A stretch of 22,462 nt of DNA from DATLYB01 sp964502525. Its GTDB lineage: Bacteria; Bacteroidota; Bacteroidia; Chitinophagales; CAIOSU01. The position numbers and the translations under genes are program-made. The notes beneath the pieces were generated by a model. The model searched no databases, had not been told where the DNA came from, and saw only the letters and a program-made list of their open reading frames with translations. Location: NCBI GenBank assembly GCA_964502525.1, contig CAZCXH010000073.1, positions 1-22,462 of the forward strand. Direction: 5' to 3'. Every line of letters begins with the position of its first letter. Positions within the stretch are counted from its first letter, which is position 1. Positions 1-7,547 of this stretch are shown here, piece by piece.

Positions 1-40
1 TTATCGCCTCACCCCTTCCCTCTCCAGAAGGAGAGGGGGT
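1..40. repeat. GC-rich hairpin repeat / possible terminator
   Basis: An inverted repeat pairs CCCTCTCC (18-25) with GGAGAGGG (30-37) around an AGAA loop. It lies about 40 bp beyond the stop codon of the protoglobin gene, so it could end that transcript. A similar arrangement (CACCCC, a C-rich arm, a short loop, a G-rich arm) recurs at 13566-13594. That suggests a dispersed intergenic repeat family rather than a one-off terminator. The hairpin is seen directly; family membership is inferred. Confidence 0.5.
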
Positions 41-81
41 AAGTGGTAGAATTTTTAGAACTGCCCTTTTCAAAATTCGAA

Positions 82-663
82 TTAAAATTCCCCCTTGTTA
101 ATATATGGATGCGTCCACAGGATAACCGTGAGCGTAACCGCTTTAAACCACGCATTATGCATTCCGTCAACGTCAGCCTGAGCGTGCCCTTTCTTTGCCA
201 GAAATGATTTCATGGTGGCGGTAATCGGATAAATGAAAGCCGTCATGTAGCGGTAGTGAATGATCGGCACAGCGTCCACACCATCTGTTTTATTTTTTTT
301 GATGCTGTGATGCCGCTTGGCAATTTCATGCTGATAGTTGAGCCAGTTCTGATCATAAGGTTTTTGGCAGACATCCAGAATCCATTGTCCAAACCTTGCC
401 CGCACTGCGGTGAGATAATCCATGTTCGGCTGCCCGTTTTTGGTGAAATAATACACCAAATGCTCGTTGCCGCCCACATAGCCGTACCACAAGTCAAGCA
501 CAGCGTTTGTTTGATCCTTCAATACCTCGCCCGCCATTTTCAGATAGCGTTCGTCTTCGCCAGACCAAAGCAATGTTTTCTTCAGCAGCGCTAAATCCTG
601 AAGGGTAACAGGCGACTGCTCAAGCGCAGCCTTTCCATAATCGTAGCCTTTAATTGTTTCCAT
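82..663 (-). CDS. single-domain protoglobin
   Basis: This 193-residue protein is a haem-binding globin of the protoglobin family, cytoplasmic and without signal peptide or membrane segment. Its whole length corresponds to the family's characterised single-domain member from Methanosarcina acetivorans, as I remember that sequence. Visible family landmarks are the distal Trp59-Tyr60 (B-helix), Phe91 (E-helix), Cys99, and His118-His119 in RHHS. His118 aligns with the proximal haem ligand. The stretch AFIYPITATMKSFLAKKGH (142-160) is also a family hallmark. No signalling domain is fused, so it is not a globin-coupled sensor. Known relatives bind O2, CO and NO; a role in gas binding or nitrosative stress is inference. 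The ATG start is well placed below a TAnnTTTG promoter element and a 19-bp palindrome. The neighbouring genes give no further clue to function. Confidence 0.93.
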   Translation of the reverse strand: METIKGYDYGKAALEQSPVTLQDLALLKKTLLWSGEDERYLKMAGEVLKDQTNAVLDLWYGYVGGNEHLVYYFTKNGQPNMDYLTAVRARFGQWILDVCQKPYDQNWLNYQHEIAKRHHSIKKNKTDGVDAVPIIHYRYMTAFIYPITATMKSFLAKKGHAQADVDGMHNAWFKAVTLTVILWTHPYINKGEF

Positions 664-688
664 TTTTTTTCTTGTTGATGATTTTTTA

Positions 689-702
689 CGGCAAAATTGC
701 CG
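689..702. promoter_or_regulatory. second inverted repeat near the protoglobin transcription start
   Basis: CGGCAA-AA-TTGCCG has 6-bp arms and a 2-bp spacer. It lies just downstream of the candidate -7 box, about where transcription should begin. It could be a second operator half or a small 5' structure in the leader. It is seen in the sequence; its function is unknown. Confidence 0.3.
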
Positions 703-707
703 CGCTG

Positions 708-715
708 CAAATATA
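708..715 (-). promoter_or_regulatory. candidate -7 promoter box of the protoglobin gene
   Basis: Read on the minus strand, TATATTTG matches the Bacteroidota -7 consensus TAnnTTTG exactly and lies 44 bp upstream of the protoglobin ATG. A poly-T stretch at 732-738 sits about where the -33 element should be but lacks the consensus TTTG. The palindrome at 714-732 fills the spacer. The assignment rests on motif and position only. Confidence 0.55.
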
Positions 716-732
716 GTTAGGAATCCTAACTA
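714..732. promoter_or_regulatory. 19-bp palindrome, candidate operator of the protoglobin gene
   Basis: TAGTTAGGA, a single central A, then TCCTAACTA form a perfect inverted repeat with 9-bp arms. It occupies the spacer between the candidate -7 box (708-715) and the expected -33 region. A dimeric repressor bound there would block RNA polymerase. A regulator responding to NO or redox state, for example of the Rrf2 type, would suit a protoglobin, but the binding protein is not in this window and the family is a guess. Confidence 0.5.
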
Positions 733-1079
733 AAAAAAGAGAAATTTAAAAAACTGTTCCTTCGGCTCTTGCTTGTCAACAAAATGCGTCACGGTCAGGA
801 TTGCCGGATTTCTTATCCGGCTGTTCATAAACTCTTTTGATATTCATTTGTATCGCCTTAGACGAGTACAAGGGGTGTAATTTCCCATCAGTACCATCAG
901 TGAGTTATAATAGGCTGATAGGCTCTTATAATAAAACCTTCCTGTTTATCTCTATATGTTCGGCATTGGGGATTGTAACAAGCAATTTTCTCAAAACTTT
1001 CAAACAGATCAGGATAATTTTCAAGAATTGTCATGGTGACATTCAAGATTGGGGAGTTATTATAAGACAGACCGAACTA
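733..1079. other. intergenic region without a recognisable gene
   Basis: This AT-rich stretch lies between the protoglobin promoter and the stop codon of the arginine decarboxylase-like gene. I see no convincing coding sequence, tRNA or strong terminator. The only local pattern is a direct repeat of TTATAATA at 905-912 and 926-933 around a GGCTGATAGGCT core. A plus-strand open frame beginning at 837 runs into the antisense of the next gene and has no coding character. Confidence 0.4.
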
Positions 1080-2573
1080 TTAACCCACTGCCTCCACCAC
1101 TTTTGCGGGCATGCTATAGTCGTGTATGTTGGGCTGCGCCTCCGCTGGCATTTGCACTTCCCATCCGTCTTTCTTCTCAGTGGAGTAGCCCAGTATTTTC
1201 AGCATGTCTGAAGGCTTCTGTTCCTCCGCAAAAAGCCGGGAGATAAGATTGCCGCTTTCATCGCGGTTGAGCAGCACATGCTTGGGCGAAGGAATCAGGC
1301 AGTGCTTGATTCCGCCAAAGCCGCTGAGTTCATCCTGGTAGGCTCCGGTATTAAAGAAACCTAGATATAATGGCGTACCGTTTTCGATCTTGGGGAGAAA
1401 CACCTGGTTGATGTGCATCTCAGAGGTGTAGTAGTCGCTGATGTCGCAGCTCAGACCGCCAATATTGACGCGCTGGTAATCTTTGTCCCAGAGATTTAGC
1501 GGCAGCAGGATGAAGCGCTGGTTGATGCCCCATATGTCGGGGAGCGTGGTCATCAGCGAGCCGTCAATCATGTACCACATCTCCTGGTCGTTTTGCAACT
1601 TCTGCCCGATGACCTTGAATATCATGATGCCGCTCTCGCCCACGGTGAAGTTGCCGAACTCCGTGAATATATCAGGTTCCTGCACCTTCGCCTGCTTGCA
1701 GTTTTTCTTGATGTGGCGGATGACTTCATCAATCATATATTGATAATCGTAATCGAAGCCGAGCGAGTATTTAATCGGCAAGCCACCCCCGATATTGAGA
1801 TAGCGCAGGTCGGGATTGATTTTTTTCAGCTCGCAATACATGCGGATGGCTTTGTTCAACTCGTTCCAGTAGTAGGTGTTGTCGCGGATGCCGGTGTTGA
1901 TGAAGAAGTGCAGCATCACGAGCTTGAACTTGGGGTTGCCGAGGAATTTCTCTTTGTAAAATTCCATCACGTCTTTGTAGCGGATGCCCAAACGTGAAGT
2001 ATAGAATTCATGATTTGGCTCTTCGTCAGCCGCAAGGCGGATGCCAACTTGGCAATAGTCCTGCACATGGTCGTTGTAATAATCAAACTCTGCTTTATTA
2101 TCAAACACCGGCACGAAATTCTTGTAACCCTTATTGACGAACGACACAATCTTGCGCATGTAATCAGGCTCTTTGTAGCCGTTGCTGATGACGTAAGTGT
2201 CTTTGTTGATTTTGCCGCGCTCCATCAGTTTGTTGATGAGGTCAATGTCGAAAGCGGATGAAGTTTCGAGATGTATATCATTTTTCAGCGCTTCGTCCAT
2301 GATGAACGAGAAGTGATTTGCCTTCGTGCAGTACGAATAGTTGTACGTGCCCGTGTAAGCATGCTTCTCCATCGCGTTTTTGAAGAGCGTCTTTGCCTTC
2401 TGAATCTGCGAGCTGATTTCGGGAAGATAGGTGAGGCGGAGCGGAGATCCGAATTTTTCAACCAGTTCCATGAGGGGAACCCCATTAAACAACAGCTTGT
2501 CATTTTCGACCTTAAAGCTATCCTGCGGAAAGTCGAAGGTCTGTTCGATGAGGTCAATGTATCGGTTGTTCAT
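1080..2573 (-). CDS. arginine decarboxylase-like PLP enzyme (Bacteroidota fold-III type)
   Basis: This 497-residue enzyme belongs to the alanine-racemase-fold (fold III) PLP decarboxylases. It matches the form usually annotated as arginine decarboxylase in Bacteroidota, which would make agmatine for polyamine synthesis. Lys84 in YCTKANHF is the expected Schiff-base lysine. His222 lies in LHFFINTGIRDN, the glycine-rich PLP-phosphate loop is IGGG (261-264), Glu305 lies in FTEFGNF, and Cys376-Asp377 match the second-subunit catalytic Cys-Asp. Tyr412 in NTGAYQ completes the family pattern. The core ends near KILGY (459-463). A further 34 residues form a tail absent from the family members I remember. 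The gene is divergent from argS across 189 bp. No agmatinase or deoxyhypusine-synthase-like partner is adjacent. Substrate is inferred from family; diaminopimelate or another basic amino acid cannot be excluded. Confidence 0.85.
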   Translation of the reverse strand: MNNRYIDLIEQTFDFPQDSFKVENDKLLFNGVPLMELVEKFGSPLRLTYLPEISSQIQKAKTLFKNAMEKHAYTGTYNYSYCTKANHFSFIMDEALKNDIHLETSSAFDIDLINKLMERGKINKDTYVISNGYKEPDYMRKIVSFVNKGYKNFVPVFDNKAEFDYYNDHVQDYCQVGIRLAADEEPNHEFYTSRLGIRYKDVMEFYKEKFLGNPKFKLVMLHFFINTGIRDNTYYWNELNKAIRMYCELKKINPDLRYLNIGGGLPIKYSLGFDYDYQYMIDEVIRHIKKNCKQAKVQEPDIFTEFGNFTVGESGIMIFKVIGQKLQNDQEMWYMIDGSLMTTLPDIWGINQRFILLPLNLWDKDYQRVNIGGLSCDISDYYTSEMHINQVFLPKIENGTPLYLGFFNTGAYQDELSGFGGIKHCLIPSPKHVLLNRDESGNLISRLFAEEQKPSDMLKILGYSTEKKDGWEVQMPAEAQPNIHDYSMPAKVVEAVG

Positions 2574-2722
2574 CTATGGCATAAAGGGCTTTGAGAATGG
2601 TTTTTTAAAAAATAAGATGCAATATTAGTCAGTACAAAAACATCAGAGGGAAAACTTAGAGAAAAAGTTCCAATAAATGCAAGGAGATTTTTGCACAATG
2701 GTTTGAATGGTCGTTGATATTT

Positions 2723-2750
2723 CTTTGCGACCTTTGCGCCTCTGCGAAAA
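2723..2750 (+). repeat. degenerate 9-bp tandem repeat in the argS leader
   Basis: Three imperfect copies of a 9-bp unit, TTTGCGACC, TTTGCGCCT and CTGCGAAAA, lie 13-40 bp upstream of the argS start codon. Short TTTGCG-rich phrases like this recur between genes in Bacteroidota in my recollection, which I cannot check here. It may be promoter or leader sequence or a dispersed repeat. The repeat is visible; function is unknown. Confidence 0.35.
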
Positions 2751-2762
2751 ACGTCCTCAGAC

Positions 2763-4538
2763 ATGAACCTTGAGCAGCAAATACGGGACATCACTGTCAA
2801 AGCATTGCACGAGCTTTATTACATAGCTTTCGAAAGCGACCAACTCACGGTAAACATCACGCCACCCGAATTCAGCGGTGATTTCAGCTTGGTGACCTTT
2901 CCGCTTGCAAAAAGCGCAAAAAAATCCCCCGATGCGATTGCTAATGAATTAGGAGAATATCTCAAGAAAAATATTGAACCGGTTGAAAGCTTCAGCGTCA
3001 TCAAAGGGTTTTTGAATCTCACCATCGGCAAAAACTATTGGCTCGGATTTCTGAAAGAAAATTATAGCAAAGCGGAGTTTGGCAAGCAGCCGGCATCAGG
3101 GAAAAAAATCGTTCTTGAATACTGTGGACCCAACACGAACAAGCCTTTGCATCTCGGCCATATACGCAACATGCTGCTGGGCTACTCACTCTCGAATGTT
3201 TTGAAATTCAACGGGCATGACGTGACGAAAGTGAATATTTACAACGATCGGGGTATTGCCATCTGCAAATCCATGGTGGCCTGGCTGAGATATGGGAAGG
3301 GGGCGACACCGGAATCAGCAACTAAAAAAGGCGACCATTTTGTAGGTGACTATTATGTGGAATTTGATATGACCTGCAAGCATGAAATCAGCGAGCTGAT
3401 GAAAAAAGGAATGACTGAGGAAGAAGCTGAGCAGCAAGCACCGATTTTCAAGGAAGCGCAGGAAATGCTTCGCAAGTGGGAAGCGCATGATAAGCCAACT
3501 TTGGATTTGTGGAAGAAAATGAATGGCTGGGTTTACAAAGGATTTGAAAAAACATATAACTCCATTGGAGTTTCTTTTGAAAAGAACTATTACGAATCCG
3601 AAACATACCTGCTCGGAAAAAATCTTGTGTCGGAAGGATTGGAGAAAAAGGTTTTCTTCAAAAAGGAGGATGGCTCTGTTTGGGTGAATCTCGAAGACAA
3701 AGGACTCGACCAAAAAGTGTTGCTGCGCAGCGATGGCACGTCCGTTTATTTAACTCAGGACTTAGGAACTGCTCAGTTGCGCTATGATGATTTCAACATG
3801 GACCAATCCATTTATGTTGTCGCAAACGAACAAGACTATCATTTTCAGGTTTTGAAACTAACGCTTGAGAAACTCGGCAAGCCTTATGCAGGCGGCATCT
3901 ATCATCTTTCATATGGCATGGTTGATTTGCCCAGCGGCAAAATGAAATCCCGCGAGGGCACCGTGGTGGACGCTGATGATTTGCTGGATGAAATGTTTGC
4001 AACGGCTGAAAAACACACTCGCGAACTCGGCAAGATTGAAGAGTTCGCAGAAGCGGAGGCCAATGAGCTTTTCCGCAAAATCGGGCTGGGCGCGCTGAAA
4101 TATTTCATCCTGAAAGTGGACCCGAAAAAGCGCATGCTTTTCGATCCGAAAGAGTCAATAGATTTTCACGGCAACACGGGACCATTCATTCAATACACTC
4201 ATGCGAGGATTTGTTCAGTGTTGAGAAAAGCCGGTGCTTCGAACTTTTCAATCAATGAAAGCTATGCTCCTAATGAAGACGAAAGAAAACTCCTGATTCT
4301 TTTGCATCAATATCCGGCAATAGTGAAAGAAGCAGGGGCAACCTACTCGCCTTCGCTGATTGCAAATTATGTTTACAGCTTGGCCAAATCATTCAACAAA
4401 TTTTACACTGATTATTCCATTCTGAACGCGGAAACCGAAGGGGCAAAGCAACTCCGGCTGGCACTGTCCCGTTTTTCAGCAAGCGTTATAAAATCCTCTC
4501 TCGAAATGCTGGGTATTGATGCTCCGGAGAGGATGTGA
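2763..4538 (+). CDS. argS: arginyl-tRNA synthetase
   Basis: This class I aminoacyl-tRNA synthetase attaches arginine to tRNA-Arg in the cytoplasm, using ATP. At 591 residues it has normal length. An N-terminal Arg_tRNA_synt_N-like domain (about 1-90) leads into the catalytic core. The HIGH motif is HLGH (130-133) inside GPNTNKPLHLGHIRNMLLG. The KMSKS-equivalent loop is KMKSREGT (393-400). Arginine and ATP pocket segments such as NIYNDRGIAICKSM (158-171) are present. The C-terminal helical DALR anticodon-binding domain runs from about 475 to 591. The ATG start gives a family-typical N-terminus and lies 189 bp from the divergent decarboxylase-like gene. A perfect hairpin repeat follows the stop codon by 29 bp. 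Nothing suggests truncation, and the gene is expected to be essential. Confidence 0.98.
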   Translation: MNLEQQIRDITVKALHELYYIAFESDQLTVNITPPEFSGDFSLVTFPLAKSAKKSPDAIANELGEYLKKNIEPVESFSVIKGFLNLTIGKNYWLGFLKENYSKAEFGKQPASGKKIVLEYCGPNTNKPLHLGHIRNMLLGYSLSNVLKFNGHDVTKVNIYNDRGIAICKSMVAWLRYGKGATPESATKKGDHFVGDYYVEFDMTCKHEISELMKKGMTEEEAEQQAPIFKEAQEMLRKWEAHDKPTLDLWKKMNGWVYKGFEKTYNSIGVSFEKNYYESETYLLGKNLVSEGLEKKVFFKKEDGSVWVNLEDKGLDQKVLLRSDGTSVYLTQDLGTAQLRYDDFNMDQSIYVVANEQDYHFQVLKLTLEKLGKPYAGGIYHLSYGMVDLPSGKMKSREGTVVDADDLLDEMFATAEKHTRELGKIEEFAEAEANELFRKIGLGALKYFILKVDPKKRMLFDPKESIDFHGNTGPFIQYTHARICSVLRKAGASNFSINESYAPNEDERKLLILLHQYPAIVKEAGATYSPSLIANYVYSLAKSFNKFYTDYSILNAETEGAKQLRLALSRFSASVIKSSLEMLGIDAPERM

Positions 4539-4567
4539 CGCCTTAGAAGCTGCTTAAAATTAAAAAC

Positions 4568-4651
4568 AGAACGCTGATGACACAGAAAAACAGGATGACC
4601 ACAGATAAAACAATCAGCGATTATCTGCATAATCTGTGTCATCAGCGTTCT
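4568..4651. repeat. 84-bp perfect hairpin repeat downstream of argS
   Basis: AGAACGCTGATGACACAGA (4568-4586) is the exact reverse complement of 4633-4651, a 19-bp perfect stem. Nested inside it is a 7-bp stem, CAGATAA (4602-4608) with TTATCTG (4621-4627). The element is symmetrical, has no T-tract like a classical terminator, and lies between argS and the WG-repeat gene. It could act as a bidirectional transcription end or be a copy of a dispersed palindromic repeat. I recall similar CTGTGTCATCAGCG phrases between genes in other Bacteroidota, but this is unverified. Confidence 0.65.
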
Positions 4652-4749
4652 ATTATCATTCTGTTATTATGATTTAATTTAAAATTAAATAATCTCTTAA
4701 CGGATTTTATTCAAGATTTGGGTGAATTTTAAGATGCTTTAACCACCGA

Positions 4750-5916
4750 ATGATGCTTAACAAACTTGTTCTGATTGCCATTTCCAGCGCGTATTTTTTA
4801 AATTCATCAGCCCAGGAAAAAATCGTTCACGACCTTGTTCCCTACCGCAGCGACACGCTCTGGGGGTATGCAGACACCAACATGCGCATCGTCATTGCAC
4901 CGAAGTATGAAGCTGCATTGCTTTTTTATGGCAAGCTTGCCGCGGTGAAGTTGAACGGGAAGATGGGCTACATTGACAAAACAGGACAAGCAGCGATACC
5001 GATGATTTACGACCGCGCAGGAAATTTCATTGATGGATTTGCTATTGTTGAAAAGGGCAAAAAGTGGGGTGTTTTGGATAAGAACGGAAAAGAAGTGATT
5101 CCATTGAAATATGACGGCATCGGACAATTTTACGAGGATAAAGCCATTGTCAGCCTCAGCAATAAATGGGGCTTCGTTGATAAGTCAGGCAATGAAATTG
5201 TCCCCTTGGAATATCAGGGAGTCAGCAAATTCAGCAACGGGCTTGCTGCAGTGATGAAAGATTACAAATGGACCTATGTGAATTCTTCGGGAAAGGAAGT
5301 GATGAAGCCCGCATTCGAGAAGGCCCGCGACTTCAGCGAAGGGCTTGCAGCCGTGCGCATGAATGGATTGTGGGGCTTCATTGATATTGGCGGAAAACTG
5401 TCGATACCCTTTAAATATGAAACCGTTTCCGACTTTAAGGAAGATGCAGCTGCCGTGATGCTGAAAGGCAAGGTGGGTTTCATTAATAAAAAGGGCGCCA
5501 TGGTTATCCCTGCAAAGTTTGATGCAGCCAACGATTTTTCGGAGGGGAAAGCCGTGGTTCAAAAGGATAAGGTTGCCGGGTATATTGATGCAAAAGGGAA
5601 ATCGTTCATCGCGCCCAAATATGAAACCGCCTACGATTTTTCAGAAGGCAGGGCAATCGTGTTCCTCGGCAGTTTTGCGTTTGTTGATGAAAAAGGGGAG
5701 GAATTCCCCCTCGCCTGTGATAACGTCCGCAGTTTCAGAGAAGGGCTTTGTGCTGTTCAAAAGAACGAAAGGTGGGGATTTATGGATAAGCAAGGCAATA
5801 TGGCGGTTCCATTGAAATATGAAAATGCGGATGATTTCTCTGAGGGTGTTGCCGTGGTGAGTTTAAACGGCAAATGGGGATATATTGATAAAAAGGGGAG
5901 AGAGTTTTTCCGGTAA
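4750..5916 (+). CDS. secreted WG-repeat protein
   Basis: This 388-residue protein consists of a signal peptide (about 1-21, ending SSA before QEK) and eleven WG repeats. The repeats are about 30-35 residues each and cover the rest of the chain. The repeat core reads W-G-[FY]-[IV]-D-K-x-G-K-x-[VI]-I-P-x-K-Y-[DE], with a following D-F-[SK]-[ED]-G-x-A-A-V-x. Core W-G is kept as WGYADT, WGVLDK, WGFVDK, WGFIDI, WGFMDK and WGYIDK. It is degenerate in MGYIDK, WTYVNS, VGFINK, AGYIDA and FAFVDE. WG repeats are thought to form beta-structured, probably propeller-like ligand or protein-binding domains; no enzymatic motif is visible. There is no C-terminal T9SS tail, so periplasmic or outer-membrane-associated location is inferred. 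The start is a double ATG (4750 and 4753). The gene converges on the SBBP gene with a 3-nt gap. Function is unknown. Confidence 0.9.
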   Translation: MMLNKLVLIAISSAYFLNSSAQEKIVHDLVPYRSDTLWGYADTNMRIVIAPKYEAALLFYGKLAAVKLNGKMGYIDKTGQAAIPMIYDRAGNFIDGFAIVEKGKKWGVLDKNGKEVIPLKYDGIGQFYEDKAIVSLSNKWGFVDKSGNEIVPLEYQGVSKFSNGLAAVMKDYKWTYVNSSGKEVMKPAFEKARDFSEGLAAVRMNGLWGFIDIGGKLSIPFKYETVSDFKEDAAAVMLKGKVGFINKKGAMVIPAKFDAANDFSEGKAVVQKDKVAGYIDAKGKSFIAPKYETAYDFSEGRAIVFLGSFAFVDEKGEEFPLACDNVRSFREGLCAVQKNERWGFMDKQGNMAVPLKYENADDFSEGVAVVSLNGKWGYIDKKGREFFR

Positions 5917-5919
5917 TAT

Positions 5920-7545
5920 CTATCTCAACACCACTATCCTTCCCGACAGCGAGCTTCTGCGGTTTTCGACTCTCACCAGATATACTCCGGATGCAACATC
6001 CATCTCAACCGGAATTTTGCCGCGCTCCATGAATGAAGATTGCCGGTTCATAATTTTTCCGGCAATATCGAATATTGAAATAGACACTTCCCCGCCTTCC
6101 GGATCGTTCAATTCGACAAAAAAGATGCCGGCATTGGGGTTGGGAAAAATATTGAATGAAACCGGTTCAGGACTGTTTTCAATTCCGACATTAAGAGACA
6201 TCTTGGTTAAAAAGATATCAGCCTTCTGGCTGAATTGCGCCTGCAAACCTCCGAAAGCGCAGGACTCAAAATAAAAGCCGGTGACGTACAGCGTATTATT
6301 ATCTTTAAGGCAGATCGCTTTTGGAATATCGCTGCCTGATCCTCCGGCCGTGCGCATCCACAAGAGAATGCCCTTGGCGTTGTATTTGCAAATGAAAATA
6401 TCATAGCCGTCAGCGCTGGATACGGTCTTGTCACCGAAATGCCCGATGCTGTCATACATGCCGGTAACATATACGTTTCCAATTATATCCACAGCGATAT
6501 CGTAGCCTATGTCGTTATGATCGCCCCCTTCGCGGTTTGCCCAATCGCATATAAAGTTGGAGTCATATTTCGCAATAAACACCTCATTGTAGCGGTAGTT
6601 CTGCAGGCTGCAATCCCCGAAACTGGTTTCTTCAAGAAAATAGCCCGTAAGCAAAATTGCCTTGTCGTTGTCAACCGCGATCCCGTAAGCTGCTTCCGTG
6701 TAATACCCGCCCACTCTCTTCGCAAGCGCCACTTCGCCCTCAGGATCATATTTGCATACGAAAATATCAGAGCTGGATCCATCGGCATGAAGCGTGTCAT
6801 TGCTATCGCTGAAAATTGCATCGTAGTAAAAAAAGCCGGTTATGTATGAATAGCCCGAGTTATCCACTGCCAGCCCAAGCGCCTTATCTTCAATTGCGCC
6901 TCCAAACGTTCTCAGCCACCGGCAATTTCCCGCGGTGTCATATTTTGCGATAAACACATCCGTGCCGCCATCTGCCACGGCTGTCTTATTATCAAAATAG
7001 CACCTGTCTGAAAAATATCCGGTGATGAAGATGTTATCGAAGCGGTCTATCTTAAGATTCATGGCATGGTCCTCGCCCTGCCCGCCCGCCTTTTTCGCCC
7101 AGATCAAATTCCCATCGGGATCATATTTGGCAAGAAAAATATCTTCCCTGCCGCTTGTCGTGAAGCGCACAAGTCCGGCTGATTCGCCAAACACGGCAGT
7201 CGTGCTGAAATATCCCGCTATGTAAACAAACCCCTCGCTGTCAATCGCAATGCCATACCCAACATCGTTTTGCGTACCTCCTGCATTCTTAAGCCACAGC
7301 AATTCACCTGATGAAGAATACTTTGCAAGAAATATGTCAAATATCCCGTATCCTTCAAACAGGGATCCGGAGAATACCGCTTTCCCGGAAAAATATCCTG
7401 TCAGGTAAACATTTCCATCCCGATCAACAACCGCTCTTTGCCCCGCATCCTGTCCTATGCCGCTGCCTTCGCGCACCCATTCAAACATTTGCGCTTGCGC
7501 GCCAACTGCAAGAAACAGAAGGTAAATCTGAAGGGATAATTTCAT
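5920..7545 (-). CDS. secreted SBBP-repeat beta-propeller protein with type A T9SS tail
   Basis: This 541-residue exported protein has a signal peptide (1-19, cleavage in GAQA before QMFEW). Seven SBBP-type repeats follow. Each has a D-[IV]-F-[LI]-[AC]-K-Y-x2-x-G-x3-W strand, an x-G-G turn, and an A-[VI]-D-x2-G-x-[VI]-Y-[VI]-T-G-[YF]-F strand. The last repeat (DIFLTKMSLN) can pair with the N-terminal FEWVREG strand, as in the closure of a seven-bladed propeller. The final 80 residues begin FNIFPNPNAGIFFVEL and end SGRIVVLR. They match the Por secretion-system C-terminal sorting domain (type A), which directs export through T9SS and anchoring or release at the surface. The ligand is unknown. 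The tonB-receptor pair lies upstream on the same strand, separated by a hairpin element. No catalytic motif is seen. Confidence 0.9.
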   Translation of the reverse strand: MKLSLQIYLLFLAVGAQAQMFEWVREGSGIGQDAGQRAVVDRDGNVYLTGYFSGKAVFSGSLFEGYGIFDIFLAKYSSSGELLWLKNAGGTQNDVGYGIAIDSEGFVYIAGYFSTTAVFGESAGLVRFTTSGREDIFLAKYDPDGNLIWAKKAGGQGEDHAMNLKIDRFDNIFITGYFSDRCYFDNKTAVADGGTDVFIAKYDTAGNCRWLRTFGGAIEDKALGLAVDNSGYSYITGFFYYDAIFSDSNDTLHADGSSSDIFVCKYDPEGEVALAKRVGGYYTEAAYGIAVDNDKAILLTGYFLEETSFGDCSLQNYRYNEVFIAKYDSNFICDWANREGGDHNDIGYDIAVDIIGNVYVTGMYDSIGHFGDKTVSSADGYDIFICKYNAKGILLWMRTAGGSGSDIPKAICLKDNNTLYVTGFYFESCAFGGLQAQFSQKADIFLTKMSLNVGIENSPEPVSFNIFPNPNAGIFFVELNDPEGGEVSISIFDIAGKIMNRQSSFMERGKIPVEMDVASGVYLVRVENRRSSLSGRIVVLR

Positions 7546-7547
7546 TC

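Noticed and set aside
256..594. Plus-strand frame inside the protoglobin gene
   Set aside because: Antisense to a well-supported gene with family hallmarks.
905..933. TTATAATA direct repeats as an iteron or regulator site
   Set aside because: Only two copies of a low-complexity AT word; expected by chance in this AT-rich gap.
837..1211. Plus-strand open frame of 124 codons
   Set aside because: Its second part is antisense to the decarboxylase-like gene, and its first part has no coding character, family resemblance or promoter.
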